Assembly: GCF_020400655.1 (NCBI RefSeq)
Contig: NZ_JAINRC010000020.1
Coordinates: 104,447-168,446 of the forward strand
DNA length: 64,000 nucleotides
Direction: 5' to 3'
DNA from: Streptomyces spinosus
GTDB taxonomy: Bacteria > Actinomycetota > Actinomycetes > Streptomycetales > Streptomycetaceae
Position numbers and translations under genes: made by a program. How positions within the stretch are numbered: position 1 is the first letter of the stretch; every line of letters starts with the position of its first letter. Positions 8,245 through 16,704 of this stretch are shown one piece after another. The notes under the pieces are model-generated. The model was not told the DNA's origin and searched no databases. It saw only the letters and a program-made list of their open reading frames with translations.

Positions 8245-9824
8245 TCCCGGTCCCCTCCTCTGTCACTCCTGTCGAACGTTCCGGTGTCCGTGGGGGGTAC
8301 GCCTTTTTGTCCGCTCTTGTCCAGATGTTGACGCTCGTGGTGCGCGGCCGGCCGGTGGCACAGGTCGAGCGCGAGGGCCGCCGTCCAGCTGAAGCCGCCG
8401 GCTCCGCAGGGCGCGCCGGTGTACGGGTCGACGTACTCCGCGAAGTCGGTGGCGCCGGCGAGGTCCAGCACGGCCCGGCGCAGGGCGTCGGCCGCCGCCG
8501 TCTCACCGTGGGTGCGCAGGCCCCGCTCCAGCAGCCAGCCCGTGTTGAACCAGGCCGGCCCGCGCCAGTAGCGGTGCGGGTCGAAGGCCGCGCCGAGCAG
8601 GTCGTAACTGGGCACGAGCCGGGTGCGGTCACCGACCGAGAAGTGCGGCCCGCGCAGGGTACGGACGAGGGTGGCGGCGATGCCGCGGGGGAGTCCGGGC
8701 AGGACCAGCGGCACCAATCCGGAGACGGCGCGCTCGCGGAGGAGGCGGGAACGCCCCGAGCCGCCGTGCCCGGGGGAGGGGAGGGGCGCGGGGCCGGTGC
8801 CGGAAGGATCCTGCCCCGGACCGGAGTGACCCCGCACGGGGGCGGCGTCCTCGTCCCGCAGGTCCCGGCACAGGAACATCCCCGCCTCCGCGTCCCACAG
8901 CCGCTCCACCAGCGTCGCCGTCAGCCGGTGCGCGCGGGCCCGGCGGGCGGAGCCGGACGCCCCCAGTTCCTCGGCGATCCGGGCCAGCGCGAGCTCGGAG
9001 GCGATGAGGAGGGCGTTGAACGCCGGGTCCTCCACGGCGAACTCGCCGCCGCCGTCCGCGTACCCGGCGTCCCGGTAGTCCGCGGCCAGCCGCACGTACC
9101 GCCCGTAGTCCAGGTCCGTCGGCCGGTCCCCGGCCGCGCCGTGCTCGAGGTCGGCGCGACGGAAGGAGTGGGCCGGGGCCGGGGTGATCCGGGCCAGCGG
9201 GGCGTCCCAGCAGGGGCTGTTGTCCATGCCCTGCTCCCAGGGGTGGACCACGCAGACCAGTCCGGCACCGCCCAGGTCCCGGCGGTGCAGCAGGTACCGG
9301 TGCCAGGCGGCCAGCCGCGGGTGGACGCGGGCCAGGAAGCCGCGGGCCCGGGACAGCCGGGGGTCGGCGCGGTGCACCAGCCAGGCCGCCAGCGCGTGCA
9401 CTGGTGGCTGCACGATGCCGGAGGTCTGTAGCGTGCGCGAGGCGCCCGCCGTGCGCCCGGCGGTGGAGGAGCGCCAGAAGTCGGGGCTCGGGAAGTACGC
9501 GTCGAGCGGTACGGAGGGGTTGAACACGATGTGCGGGACGCGGCCGTCGGCCCACTGGGCCGCGAGCAGCGTCTCCAGTTCCGTCTGGGCCCGCCGGGGC
9601 GAGACGTGCCGCAGCCCGATGGCGATGAACGCCGAATCCCAGGACCACTGGTGCGGGTACAGGGCGCGGGAGGGCACCGTCGACGCGCCGGTCCAGTTCG
9701 CCTCCAGCACCCCGGCGGCCCTCGCGGGCAGGGACGTCGGGACCGGGGTGGCGGCCGTGGCCGGTGGATCGTATGCCGTCTCGTACGGGGTGGAACGGGC
9801 AGTGAGCTGGGCGGTGCGGTCCAC
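8241..9824 (-). CDS. GH63/MGH1-like trehalase-fold glycoside hydrolase
   Basis: 527 residues. (alpha/alpha)6-barrel protein with LYPHQWSWDSAFIAIGLRHVSP near residue 40, the conserved W-WD-F motif of the MGH1-like/GH63 group. HPWEQGMDNSPCWD carries the catalytic acidic region, and RYWRGPAWFNTGWLLERGL is a C-terminal barrel motif. GTG 9824 is chosen because GGGGAG lies 6 nt upstream. The frame is open farther upstream but has no conserved sequence. Known relatives hydrolyse mannosylglycerate, glucosylglycerate or similar solutes, or help degrade glucans. First gene of an operon with the debranching gene and divergent from a ROK regulator that probably controls both. Confidence 0.8.
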   Translation of the reverse strand: MDRTAQLTARSTPYETAYDPPATAATPVPTSLPARAAGVLEANWTGASTVPSRALYPHQWSWDSAFIAIGLRHVSPRRAQTELETLLAAQWADGRVPHIVFNPSVPLDAYFPSPDFWRSSTAGRTAGASRTLQTSGIVQPPVHALAAWLVHRADPRLSRARGFLARVHPRLAAWHRYLLHRRDLGGAGLVCVVHPWEQGMDNSPCWDAPLARITPAPAHSFRRADLEHGAAGDRPTDLDYGRYVRLAADYRDAGYADGGGEFAVEDPAFNALLIASELALARIAEELGASGSARRARAHRLTATLVERLWDAEAGMFLCRDLRDEDAAPVRGHSGPGQDPSGTGPAPLPSPGHGGSGRSRLLRERAVSGLVPLVLPGLPRGIAATLVRTLRGPHFSVGDRTRLVPSYDLLGAAFDPHRYWRGPAWFNTGWLLERGLRTHGETAAADALRRAVLDLAGATDFAEYVDPYTGAPCGAGGFSWTAALALDLCHRPAAHHERQHLDKSGQKGVPPTDTGTFDRSDRGGDRE

Positions 9825-9869
9825 TCGGGGCTCCCCGAAGACGTCCGGCCGACGCGGTTCAGCCCCGGC

Positions 9870-9930
9870 CACCGTAGGGTTACGCCTATTTAACACGCAA
9901 AACTCAATATGTAAGGCAAACTTGAGAAGC
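9870..9930. promoter_or_regulatory. AT-rich divergent promoter of glycosidase operon and ROK gene
   Basis: This patch is much lower in GC than its surroundings. On the minus strand a TTGCCT and a TTAAAT-like box can be placed at promoter spacing. A CTCAA-n14-TTGAG inverted repeat (about 9903-9926) could be a ROK operator. No experimentally known site was recognised. Confidence 0.4.
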
Positions 9931-9944
9931 ACAAGGGGGTGCGC

Positions 9945-11165
9945 ATGACCGGACGTCCGGGAAGGACCGGCAAGAGCGGGAGCCAGGCGGGTGCCGGCGA
10001 CCTGCTCGAACTGGTGCGCAGCGGGCGGGCCGTGACACGCGGCGCGCTCCAGCAGGCGACCGGACTGTCCCGGGCCACCGTCGGCCAGCGCCTGGACCGG
10101 CTGTTCCGGGCGGGCTGGCTGCGCGAGGGCGCCGGCGGCCCGGTCGACTCGCCGCTCGGCGGACGCCCCTCCATCACCCTGGAGTTCGACGACTCCCACG
10201 CCGTGGTCCTCGCCGCCGACCTGGACACCCGGCACGCCCGCGCGGCCGTCCTCACCCTGACCGGCGAGATCCTCGCCGAGCAGGCCGGCACGCTGGTGGT
10301 CGAGGACGGCCCCGACGCGGTCCTCGGCGAGCTGGGCCACTGGTTCGCCGAGCTGCTGGCCAAGGCGGGGCGGAGCGCCGGGGAGGTGTGCGGGATCGGG
10401 CTGGCGGTGCCGGGCCCGGTGGACAGCGAGACGGGCCGGGTGGTCCAGCCGCCGATCATGCCGGGCTGGGACGGCTACGACATACCGGGCCGGCTCTCCC
10501 GTGCCCTCACCGACCGCACCGGAGCCCCCGCGGTCCCGGTACTGGTCGACAACGACGCCAACCTCATGGCGTACGGCGAACAGCGCACCGGGCACCCCGA
10601 CTGCCGGGCCTTCGTCCTGGTCAAGGTGTCGACGGGCATCGGTGCCGGGGTGGTGGTGGACGGTTCGCTCTACCGGGGCGTCGACGGCGGCGCGGGCGAC
10701 ATCGGGCACATCCGCGTCGGCGCCGACGCGCTGTGCCGGTGCGGCTCCTACGGCTGTCTCGCGGCGGTGGCGAGCGGCGGCGCCGTGGCCCGCCGGCTGG
10801 CCGCCGCGGGGGTGCCGGCCGCCTCCGGCTCGGACGTGCGGGACCTGCTGGCCGCCGGGCACCCGGAGGCCGCCGCGCTGGCCCGTGAGGCCGGGCGGCA
10901 GGTCGGGGACGTGCTGGCGACGGTCGTGACCCTGCTGAACCCGGGCGTGCTGATGATCGCGGGTGACCTGGCCGGAACGCCCTTCCTGACCGGCGTGCGC
11001 GAGCTGCTCTACCAGCGGGCGCTGCCCCGCTCCACGGGCCACCTGGCCGTCGTCACCTCGCGGCTCGGCGACCGGGCCGGGCTGATCGGCGCCGGCGCGC
11101 TGGTGGTGGAGCACCTGTACGCGCCGGACCGGGTGGAGCAGCGGCTGTCGGAGATGGGTGTGTGA
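9945..11165 (+). CDS. ROK-family sugar-responsive transcriptional regulator
   Basis: 406 residues. An N-terminal winged helix-turn-helix (about 15-70; GALQQATGLSRATVGQRLDRL) is followed by a ROK/glucokinase-type actin-fold domain: VLAADLDTRHARAAVLTLTGEIL, the substrate-binding VDNDANLMAYGE, a glycine-rich VKVSTGIGAGVVVDG, and the zinc motif CRCGSYGCL. In the CxCGxxGCxE motif the last Glu is Ala. ATG 9945 follows AAGGGGG; a GTG two codons earlier is possible. Such proteins repress sugar genes and release DNA on binding a sugar or sugar phosphate. The divergent glycosidase operon is the likely target. Confidence 0.9.
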   Translation: MTGRPGRTGKSGSQAGAGDLLELVRSGRAVTRGALQQATGLSRATVGQRLDRLFRAGWLREGAGGPVDSPLGGRPSITLEFDDSHAVVLAADLDTRHARAAVLTLTGEILAEQAGTLVVEDGPDAVLGELGHWFAELLAKAGRSAGEVCGIGLAVPGPVDSETGRVVQPPIMPGWDGYDIPGRLSRALTDRTGAPAVPVLVDNDANLMAYGEQRTGHPDCRAFVLVKVSTGIGAGVVVDGSLYRGVDGGAGDIGHIRVGADALCRCGSYGCLAAVASGGAVARRLAAAGVPAASGSDVRDLLAAGHPEAAALAREAGRQVGDVLATVVTLLNPGVLMIAGDLAGTPFLTGVRELLYQRALPRSTGHLAVVTSRLGDRAGLIGAGALVVEHLYAPDRVEQRLSEMGV

Positions 11166-11302
11166 CAGGGCTGTCACCGCTCCTGGCGGGTGTCCGCGGG
11201 GCGGTCCGCATGGTGGAACCGAGCGGTCTGTGGCAGCGTGATTCTCGCCACCCTTGATAAGGGTTGCGCTCAGATGAGCGGATCAAGCACGGCTGCACTT
11301 CC

Positions 11303-11333
11303 TCAAGGGGTGGCACTCGGTGCCACCTCTTGA
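11303..11333. promoter_or_regulatory. 31-bp near-perfect palindrome/hairpin
   Basis: TCAAG-g-GGTGGCAC, loop TCG, GTGCCACC-t-CTTGA. The arms are 14 bp with a single mismatch. It lies 138 bp behind the ROK stop and 250 bp before ppdK, so it could be an operator, a terminator without a U-tract, or the stem of a small RNA. Confidence 0.55.
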
Positions 11334-11509
11334 TCGTTCATCGATCGAAATCAGTCGTGCCACGACGTGCTCACATGAGCATAAAATTGCACCTGTGGGC
11401 ACCGCCGTCTTCAAGAAGTGAAAACATAAGCCCCGCTTCGCTTGCCAAGCCTTGACTTTCGATCCGCTGGCGGACGGGTGGTTACAGGCGCATGACGCGC
11501 AAGTGGCCG

Positions 11510-11534
11510 TACCCAGGCACCTTCGATCTGGGTA
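11510..11534 (+). promoter_or_regulatory. inverted repeat in the ppdK 5' region
   Basis: TACCCAG - 11 bp - CTGGGTA, perfect arms, ending 49 bp before the ppdK start. The right arm runs into TATGTT, a possible -10 hexamer, so a protein bound here would overlap the promoter. Regulator not identified. Confidence 0.4.
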
Positions 11535-11583
11535 TGTTCCTCGCCATCAGGGCAGCCACCGTGGCCTCAAGGAGTCGAGACCC

Positions 11584-14304
11584 GTGTCGGAAAACAAAGA
11601 ACCCCAGGCAGCGAAGTTCGTTTACGACTTCACCGAGGGCAACAAGGACCTCAAGGACCTGCTCGGCGGCAAGGGTGCCAATCTGGCCGAGATGACCAAC
11701 CTGGGTCTCCCGGTCCCTCCCGGCTTCACGATCACCACGGAGGCCTGCAAGGTCTACCTGGACAGCGGCGAGGAGCCCGCGGCACTCCGTGACGAGGTGA
11801 GTGCGCACCTCGAAGCCCTCGAAGCGAAGATGGGCAAGAAGCTCGGCCAGGCCGACGACCCGCTGCTCGTCTCCGTCCGCTCCGGTGCGAAGTTCTCCAT
11901 GCCCGGCATGATGGACACGGTCCTGAACATCGGCCTGTCCGACAAGTCGGTGCAGGGCCTGGCGGCCCAGGCCGGCGACGAGCGGTTCGCCTGGGACTCC
12001 TACCGCCGCCTCATCCAGATGTTCGGCAAGACCGTCCTCGGCGTCGACGGCGACCTCTTCGAGGAGGCCCTCGACAAGGCGAAGGCCGCCAAGAAGGTGG
12101 CCGTCGACACCGACCTGGAGGCCGCGGACCTGAAGAAGCTGGTCACCACCTTCAAGAAGATCGTCAAGAAGGAGGCCGGCCGGGACTTCCCGCAGGACCC
12201 GCGCGAGCAGATGGACCTCGCCATCAAGGCGGTCTTCGACTCCTGGAACGGCGACCGCGCCAAGCTGTACCGGCGCCAGGAACGCATCCCGCACGACCTG
12301 GGCACGGCCGTCAACGTCTGCTCGATGGTGTTCGGCAACCTCGGCCCCGACTCCGGCACCGGTGTCGCCTTCACCCGCGACCCCGCCTCCGGCCATCAGG
12401 GCGTCTACGGCGACTACCTGCAGAACGCCCAGGGCGAGGACGTGGTCGCCGGCATCCGCAACACCGTGCCGCTCGCCGAGCTGGAGCAGATCGACAAGAA
12501 GTCGTACGACCAGCTCATGCAGATCATGGAGACCCTGGAGAACCACTACAAGGATCTCTGCGACATCGAGTTCACCATCGAGCGCGGCCAGCTCTGGATG
12601 CTCCAGACGCGCGTCGGCAAGCGCACGGCGGGCGCGGCCTTCCGCATCGCCACCCAGCTGGTGGACCAGGGCCTCATCGACGAGACGGAGGCGCTCCAGC
12701 GCGTCACCGGCGCCCAGCTCGCCCAGCTGATGTTCCCGCGCTTCGACGAGCAGGCGAAGGTCGAGCAGGTCGCCCGGGGCATCGCGGCCTCGCCGGGCGC
12801 GGCGGTCGGCAAGGCGGTCTTCGACTCGTACACCGCGGTCAAGTGGTCCCGTTCGGGCGAGAAGGTGATCCTGGTCCGCCGGGAGACCAACCCCGACGAC
12901 CTGGACGGCATGATCGCGGCCGAGGGCATCCTCACCTCCCGCGGCGGCAAGACCTCCCACGCGGCCGTCGTCGCCCGCGGCATGGGCAAGACCTGCGTCT
13001 GCGGCGCGGAGGAGCTGGAGGTCGACACCAAGCGCCGCCGGATGACGGTGCCCGGCGGACACGTCGTGGAGGAGGGCGACCTGATCTCCATCGACGGCTC
13101 GACCGGCAAGGTCTACCTGGGCGAGGTCCCGGTCGTGCCCTCCCCGGTGGTGGAGTACTTCGAGGGCCGTATGCACCCGGGCGCCGACGACGCCGACGAG
13201 CTGGTCGAGGCGGTCCACCGCATGATGGCCTTCGCCGACCGCAAGCGCCGCCTGCGGGTGCGCGCCAACGCGGACAACGCCGAGGACGCGCTGCGCGCCC
13301 GCCGCTTCGGTGCCCAGGGCATCGGCCTGTGCCGCACGGAGCACATGTTCCTCGGCGACCGCCGTGAGCTGGTCGAACGCCTGATCCTCGCCGACACCCA
13401 GGACGAGCGCGAGGAGTCCCTGAAGGCCCTGCTGCCCCTGCAGAAGAAGGACTTCGTCGAACTCTTCGAGGCGATGGACGGACTCCCGGTGACGATCCGT
13501 CTCCTGGACCCGCCGCTGCACGAGTTCCTGCCGGACATCACGGAACTCTCCGTCCGCGTGGCCCTCGCCGAGTCCCGCCAGGAGCCGCACGAGAACGAGC
13601 TGCGCCTGCTCCAGGCCGTGCACCGGCTGCACGAGCAGAACCCGATGCTGGGCCTGCGCGGCGTACGCCTGGGCCTGGTCATCCCCGGCCTGTTCACCAT
13701 GCAGGTCCGGGCCATCGCGGAAGCGGCGGCCGAGCGCAAGGCGGCCAAGGGCGACCCGCGCGCGGAGATCATGATCCCGCTCGTCGGTACGGTCCAGGAG
13801 CTGGAGATCGTCCGCGAGGAGGCGGACCAGGTGATCGCCGAGGTCGAGGCGGCGACCGGTACGCGGCTGAAGCTGGCGATCGGCACGATGATCGAGCTGC
13901 CGCGGGCCGCCCTGACCGCCGGCCAGATCGCCGAGGCGGCGGAGTTCTTCTCCTTCGGCACGAACGACCTGACGCAGACGGTGTGGGGCTTCAGCCGGGA
14001 CGACGTGGAGGCCTCGTTCTTCACGGCGTACCTGGAGAAGGGCATCTTCGGCGTCAGCCCGTTCGAGACGATCGACAAGGACGGCGTCGGCTCCCTGGTG
14101 AAGGCGGCCGCCGAAGCGGGCCGTCGTACCCGCCCCGACCTCAAGCTCGGCGTCTGCGGCGAGCACGGCGGTGACCCGGAGTCGGTCCACTTCTTCCACG
14201 AGGCCGGCCTGGACTACGTCTCCTGCTCCCCGTTCCGCATCCCGGTCGCCCGCCTGGAGGCGGGCCGCGCGGCCACCCAGTCGGCGGGCAGCGACCACCG
14301 CTGA
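11584..14304 (+). CDS. ppdK: pyruvate, phosphate dikinase
   Basis: 906 residues, the usual length. Interconverts pyruvate + ATP + Pi with PEP + AMP + PPi. The N-terminal ATP-grasp domain opens with LLGGKGANLAEMTNLGLPVPPGFTI. The swivelling phosphohistidine domain has GGKTSHAAVVARGMG with the phosphoryl-carrier His (near residue 458). The C-terminal PEP/pyruvate barrel has GIGLCRTEHMF, RLLDPPLHEFLP and a terminal LGVCGEHGGDP with the catalytic Cys. GTG 11584 is preceded by AAGGAG. It stands alone behind a long leader and before a strong terminator, indicating a monocistronic unit. In Streptomyces it can serve gluconeogenesis or the PEP-pyruvate node. Confidence 0.97.
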   Translation: MSENKEPQAAKFVYDFTEGNKDLKDLLGGKGANLAEMTNLGLPVPPGFTITTEACKVYLDSGEEPAALRDEVSAHLEALEAKMGKKLGQADDPLLVSVRSGAKFSMPGMMDTVLNIGLSDKSVQGLAAQAGDERFAWDSYRRLIQMFGKTVLGVDGDLFEEALDKAKAAKKVAVDTDLEAADLKKLVTTFKKIVKKEAGRDFPQDPREQMDLAIKAVFDSWNGDRAKLYRRQERIPHDLGTAVNVCSMVFGNLGPDSGTGVAFTRDPASGHQGVYGDYLQNAQGEDVVAGIRNTVPLAELEQIDKKSYDQLMQIMETLENHYKDLCDIEFTIERGQLWMLQTRVGKRTAGAAFRIATQLVDQGLIDETEALQRVTGAQLAQLMFPRFDEQAKVEQVARGIAASPGAAVGKAVFDSYTAVKWSRSGEKVILVRRETNPDDLDGMIAAEGILTSRGGKTSHAAVVARGMGKTCVCGAEELEVDTKRRRMTVPGGHVVEEGDLISIDGSTGKVYLGEVPVVPSPVVEYFEGRMHPGADDADELVEAVHRMMAFADRKRRLRVRANADNAEDALRARRFGAQGIGLCRTEHMFLGDRRELVERLILADTQDEREESLKALLPLQKKDFVELFEAMDGLPVTIRLLDPPLHEFLPDITELSVRVALAESRQEPHENELRLLQAVHRLHEQNPMLGLRGVRLGLVIPGLFTMQVRAIAEAAAERKAAKGDPRAEIMIPLVGTVQELEIVREEADQVIAEVEAATGTRLKLAIGTMIELPRAALTAGQIAEAAEFFSFGTNDLTQTVWGFSRDDVEASFFTAYLEKGIFGVSPFETIDKDGVGSLVKAAAEAGRRTRPDLKLGVCGEHGGDPESVHFFHEAGLDYVSCSPFRIPVARLEAGRAATQSAGSDHR

Positions 14305-14373
14305 CCCACCCGGTCCCCGGAGCCGCCGTCGGTCCCCGACCCTCACCGATCGGCGGCGGCTCCGGCGCACGAA

Positions 14374-14415
14374 AGAGGAGGGGCGACACCCCGGTGCGGG
14401 GGGTGTCGCCCCTCT
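14374..14415 (+). terminator. strong hairpin terminator after ppdK
   Basis: Arms at 14374-14392 and 14400-14415 pair over 16 bp (AGGGGCGACACCCC against GGGGTGTCGCCCCT at their core), with a 7-nt loop. It lies 70 bp after the ppdK stop and before the sugar ABC operon. Confidence 0.85.
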
Positions 14416-14557
14416 GTGCGCTGACGTACGGCCGGACCGGCCGGCTGCGGGACCTCTCCCGGGAGCGGTGACACACGGCCGCAACTCGTCTTTCGTAATC
14501 GGGGCGCATGGTTGATCGTTGGGCCGTGCATCGATGACGGACGTCAGGGGGCACACG

Positions 14558-15805
14558 ATGACGATCAGCCGTAGGGATCTGCTGGCCGCAGGGGCGGGCG
14601 CCGGGGTGCTCACGGCCTGCGGGTCCAACACCGGCCGGGGCGGCGGTGGTCCGGGGCCGCAGCTGACGCAGTGGTACCACCAGTACGGCGAGCCCGGAAC
14701 CGAGCGGGCCGTGCGGCGGTACGCGGCCGGCTTCGGCAGGGCACGCGTCTCGGTGCAGTGGCGGCCGGGGAACTACGACCAGCAGACCGCAGCCGCACTG
14801 CTCACCGACTCCGGGCCCGACGTCTTCGAGGTCAACGGGCCCACCCTCGACCAGATCCGGGGCGGGCAGGTGCTCGACCTCACCGACCTGGTGCGGGAGG
14901 TGAAGGACGACTTCAATCCGGCCGTGCTCGCGCCGAAGACCCACGAGGGCAGGGTCTACGGCATTCCGCAGGTCATCGACATGCAGATGCTCTACTACCG
15001 CAAGAGCCTGCTGGAGGACGCCGGTGTCGAGCCGCCCGCCACCCTGGACGCCCTGGTCGACGCCGCGCACCGGCTCACCACCGGCAAGGTGAAGGGGCTC
15101 TTCCTCGGGAACGACGGCGGAGCGGGCGTGCTCGGCGGGACCCCCCTGTACGCGGCCGGATTCCGGTTCGTCGGCGACGACGGCGAGGTCGGCTTCGACG
15201 ACCCCGCCGCCGCCCGCACCCTCGGCAAGCTGCACCGGCTGTACGCCGACAAGTCCCTGCTCCTCGGCGCGCCCAGCGACTGGTCGGACCCGTCCGCCTT
15301 CGTACAGGGGCTGACCGCGATGCAGTGGACCGGGCTGTGGGCGCTGCCGCGGATCCGCGAGGAACTCGGGGACGATTTCGGGGTGCTGCCCTTCCCGCGC
15401 GACGGGAGCCACGGGCGGCCCTCCGTGCCCATCGGGGCGTACGGCGCCGCCGTCAGCGCCCGCAGCCGGCACGAGGAGCCGGCCAAGGAGTACGTGAAGT
15501 GGCTCTGGGTCGAACGCACCGACCACCAGGAGGACTTCGCGCTCTCCTACGGGTTCCACATCCCCGCCCGGATCTCCCTCGCCGAGAAGGCCACCGCGCT
15601 GAAGCACGGTCCCGCCGCCGACGCCGTTCGCTTCACCACCGACCACGGCTACGCCCAGCCGCTGCTGTGGACCCCGGCGAGCCAGACCGCCTACCAGGAC
15701 GCGCTCAGCCGGATCATCAGGGACGGGGCCGGCCCGGAGCCGGAACTGCGGGCCGTCGTACGGAAGGTGTCGGCCGAACTCGACCGCGTGAAGAAGACGT
15801 CGTGA
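14558..15805 (+). CDS. Tat-exported lipoprotein, ABC sugar-binding protein
   Basis: 415 residues. The N-terminus combines a twin-arginine motif (SRRDLLAAGAGAG) with a lipobox LTAC, Cys at about residue 21. The protein is therefore probably exported folded by Tat and lipidated. The remainder is a family 1 extracellular solute-binding fold: TQWYHQYGEPG, GPDVFEVNGPTLDQI, then YGIPQVIDMQMLYYRKSLLEDAG, the hinge motif of this group. ATG 14558 has a GGGGG ribosome site; an ATG 24 bp upstream would add a non-signal leader. First gene of a three-gene importer with no ATPase, which in Streptomyces is usually supplied by MsiK. Sugar unknown. Confidence 0.9.
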   Translation: MTISRRDLLAAGAGAGVLTACGSNTGRGGGGPGPQLTQWYHQYGEPGTERAVRRYAAGFGRARVSVQWRPGNYDQQTAAALLTDSGPDVFEVNGPTLDQIRGGQVLDLTDLVREVKDDFNPAVLAPKTHEGRVYGIPQVIDMQMLYYRKSLLEDAGVEPPATLDALVDAAHRLTTGKVKGLFLGNDGGAGVLGGTPLYAAGFRFVGDDGEVGFDDPAAARTLGKLHRLYADKSLLLGAPSDWSDPSAFVQGLTAMQWTGLWALPRIREELGDDFGVLPFPRDGSHGRPSVPIGAYGAAVSARSRHEEPAKEYVKWLWVERTDHQEDFALSYGFHIPARISLAEKATALKHGPAADAVRFTTDHGYAQPLLWTPASQTAYQDALSRIIRDGAGPEPELRAVVRKVSAELDRVKKTS

Positions 15806-16704
15806 GGCGGCGTGCGGCGCTCTGGTTCTGGGTGTTCGTCGGGCCCTTCGCGTTCGGGCTCGCGCTGTTCACGTACGTCCCGCTGCTGTGGAGCGTGGCG
15901 CTCGGCTTCTTCGACGCGCACAACACGGTCACGCCGACGCACTTCGTCGGGCTGGACAACTACACGGCCATGCTGCGGGACCGGGCGTTCGTGGACAGCC
16001 TGAAGACCTTCGTCGTCTTCACGGCCTTCATCGTGCCCGTCACCTACGTCTTCTCCCTCTCCCTCGCCCTGATGGTCAACCGCCTCAGGGCCGCCCGGGC
16101 CTTCTTCCGGTCCGTGTTCTTCCTGCCGGCCGCGTGCAGTTACGTCGTGGCCGCGCTCATCTGGAAGATGTCGCTGTTCAACGGGGTGCGGTTCGGGCTC
16201 GCCAACACCGTGCTGGGATGGTTCGGCGGCGAACCCGTCGCCTGGCTGGCAACCACCGATCCGCCCTGGTACTGGCTGGTCATCGTGACCGTACGGCTGT
16301 GGCTCCAGGCCGGCTTCTACATGATCCTGTTCCTCGCCGGGCTCCAGCGGATCGACCCGGCGCTGTACGAGGCGGCGGCGGTGGACGGCGCCCGGCCCGG
16401 CTGGACGGTGCTGCGGCACATCACCCTGCCCCAGCTGCGGGCCACCTCGGCCGCGGTGGTGCTGCTGCTCGGCGTGGGCGCCTTCCAGGCCTTCGACGAG
16501 TTCTACAACCTGCTGTCCGACGCCCGCGGCTATCCGCCGTACGCCCGGCCGCCGTTGGTCTACCTCTACTACACCGCCCTCGGGCAGGGGCAGAACCTCG
16601 GGCTCGGCAGCGCGGGCGCGGTGATCCTCGCGCTGGTCATCGCAGTCGTCACGGTGGGGCAGGCGCGCTGGCTGCGGCTGGGGAGGACGGACGGCGATGG
16701 ATGA
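15802..16704 (+). CDS. ABC sugar transporter permease (MalF/UgpA type)
   Basis: 300 residues, six membrane helices. The ATPase-docking EAA loop reads YEAAAVDGARPGWTVLRHITLPQL. The start GTG overlaps the binding-protein stop (GTGA, 4 nt), so translation is coupled. The protein would form half of the membrane channel with the next gene product. Confidence 0.93.
   Translation: MRRRAALWFWVFVGPFAFGLALFTYVPLLWSVALGFFDAHNTVTPTHFVGLDNYTAMLRDRAFVDSLKTFVVFTAFIVPVTYVFSLSLALMVNRLRAARAFFRSVFFLPAACSYVVAALIWKMSLFNGVRFGLANTVLGWFGGEPVAWLATTDPPWYWLVIVTVRLWLQAGFYMILFLAGLQRIDPALYEAAAVDGARPGWTVLRHITLPQLRATSAAVVLLLGVGAFQAFDEFYNLLSDARGYPPYARPPLVYLYYTALGQGQNLGLGSAGAVILALVIAVVTVGQARWLRLGRTDGDG

Larger units (their letters stand above)
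11166..11583. other. 418-bp palindrome-rich intergenic leader of ppdK
   Basis: No convincing coding frame. It holds a hairpin ACCCTT-GAT-AAGGGT (11250-11264), two 12-bp near-identical palindromes GCTCA-nn-TGAGC (11268-11279, 11369-11380), a long hairpin at 11303-11333 and an inverted repeat at 11510-11534. An ATAAAAT box at about 11381-11387 is the most promoter-like hexamer. AAGGAG stands 9-14 nt before the ppdK GTG. It could contain an untranslated leader or a small RNA. Confidence 0.6.

Noticed and set aside
8241..11177. 978-codon version of the glycosidase with an extended N-terminus
   Set aside because: The extra sequence runs through the promoter region and across the ROK gene in antisense, and has no domain. 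GTG 9824 with GGGGAG is a better start.
11482..14631. Minus-strand open frame of 1049 codons
   Set aside because: Shadow of ppdK, which is full length with all catalytic motifs.
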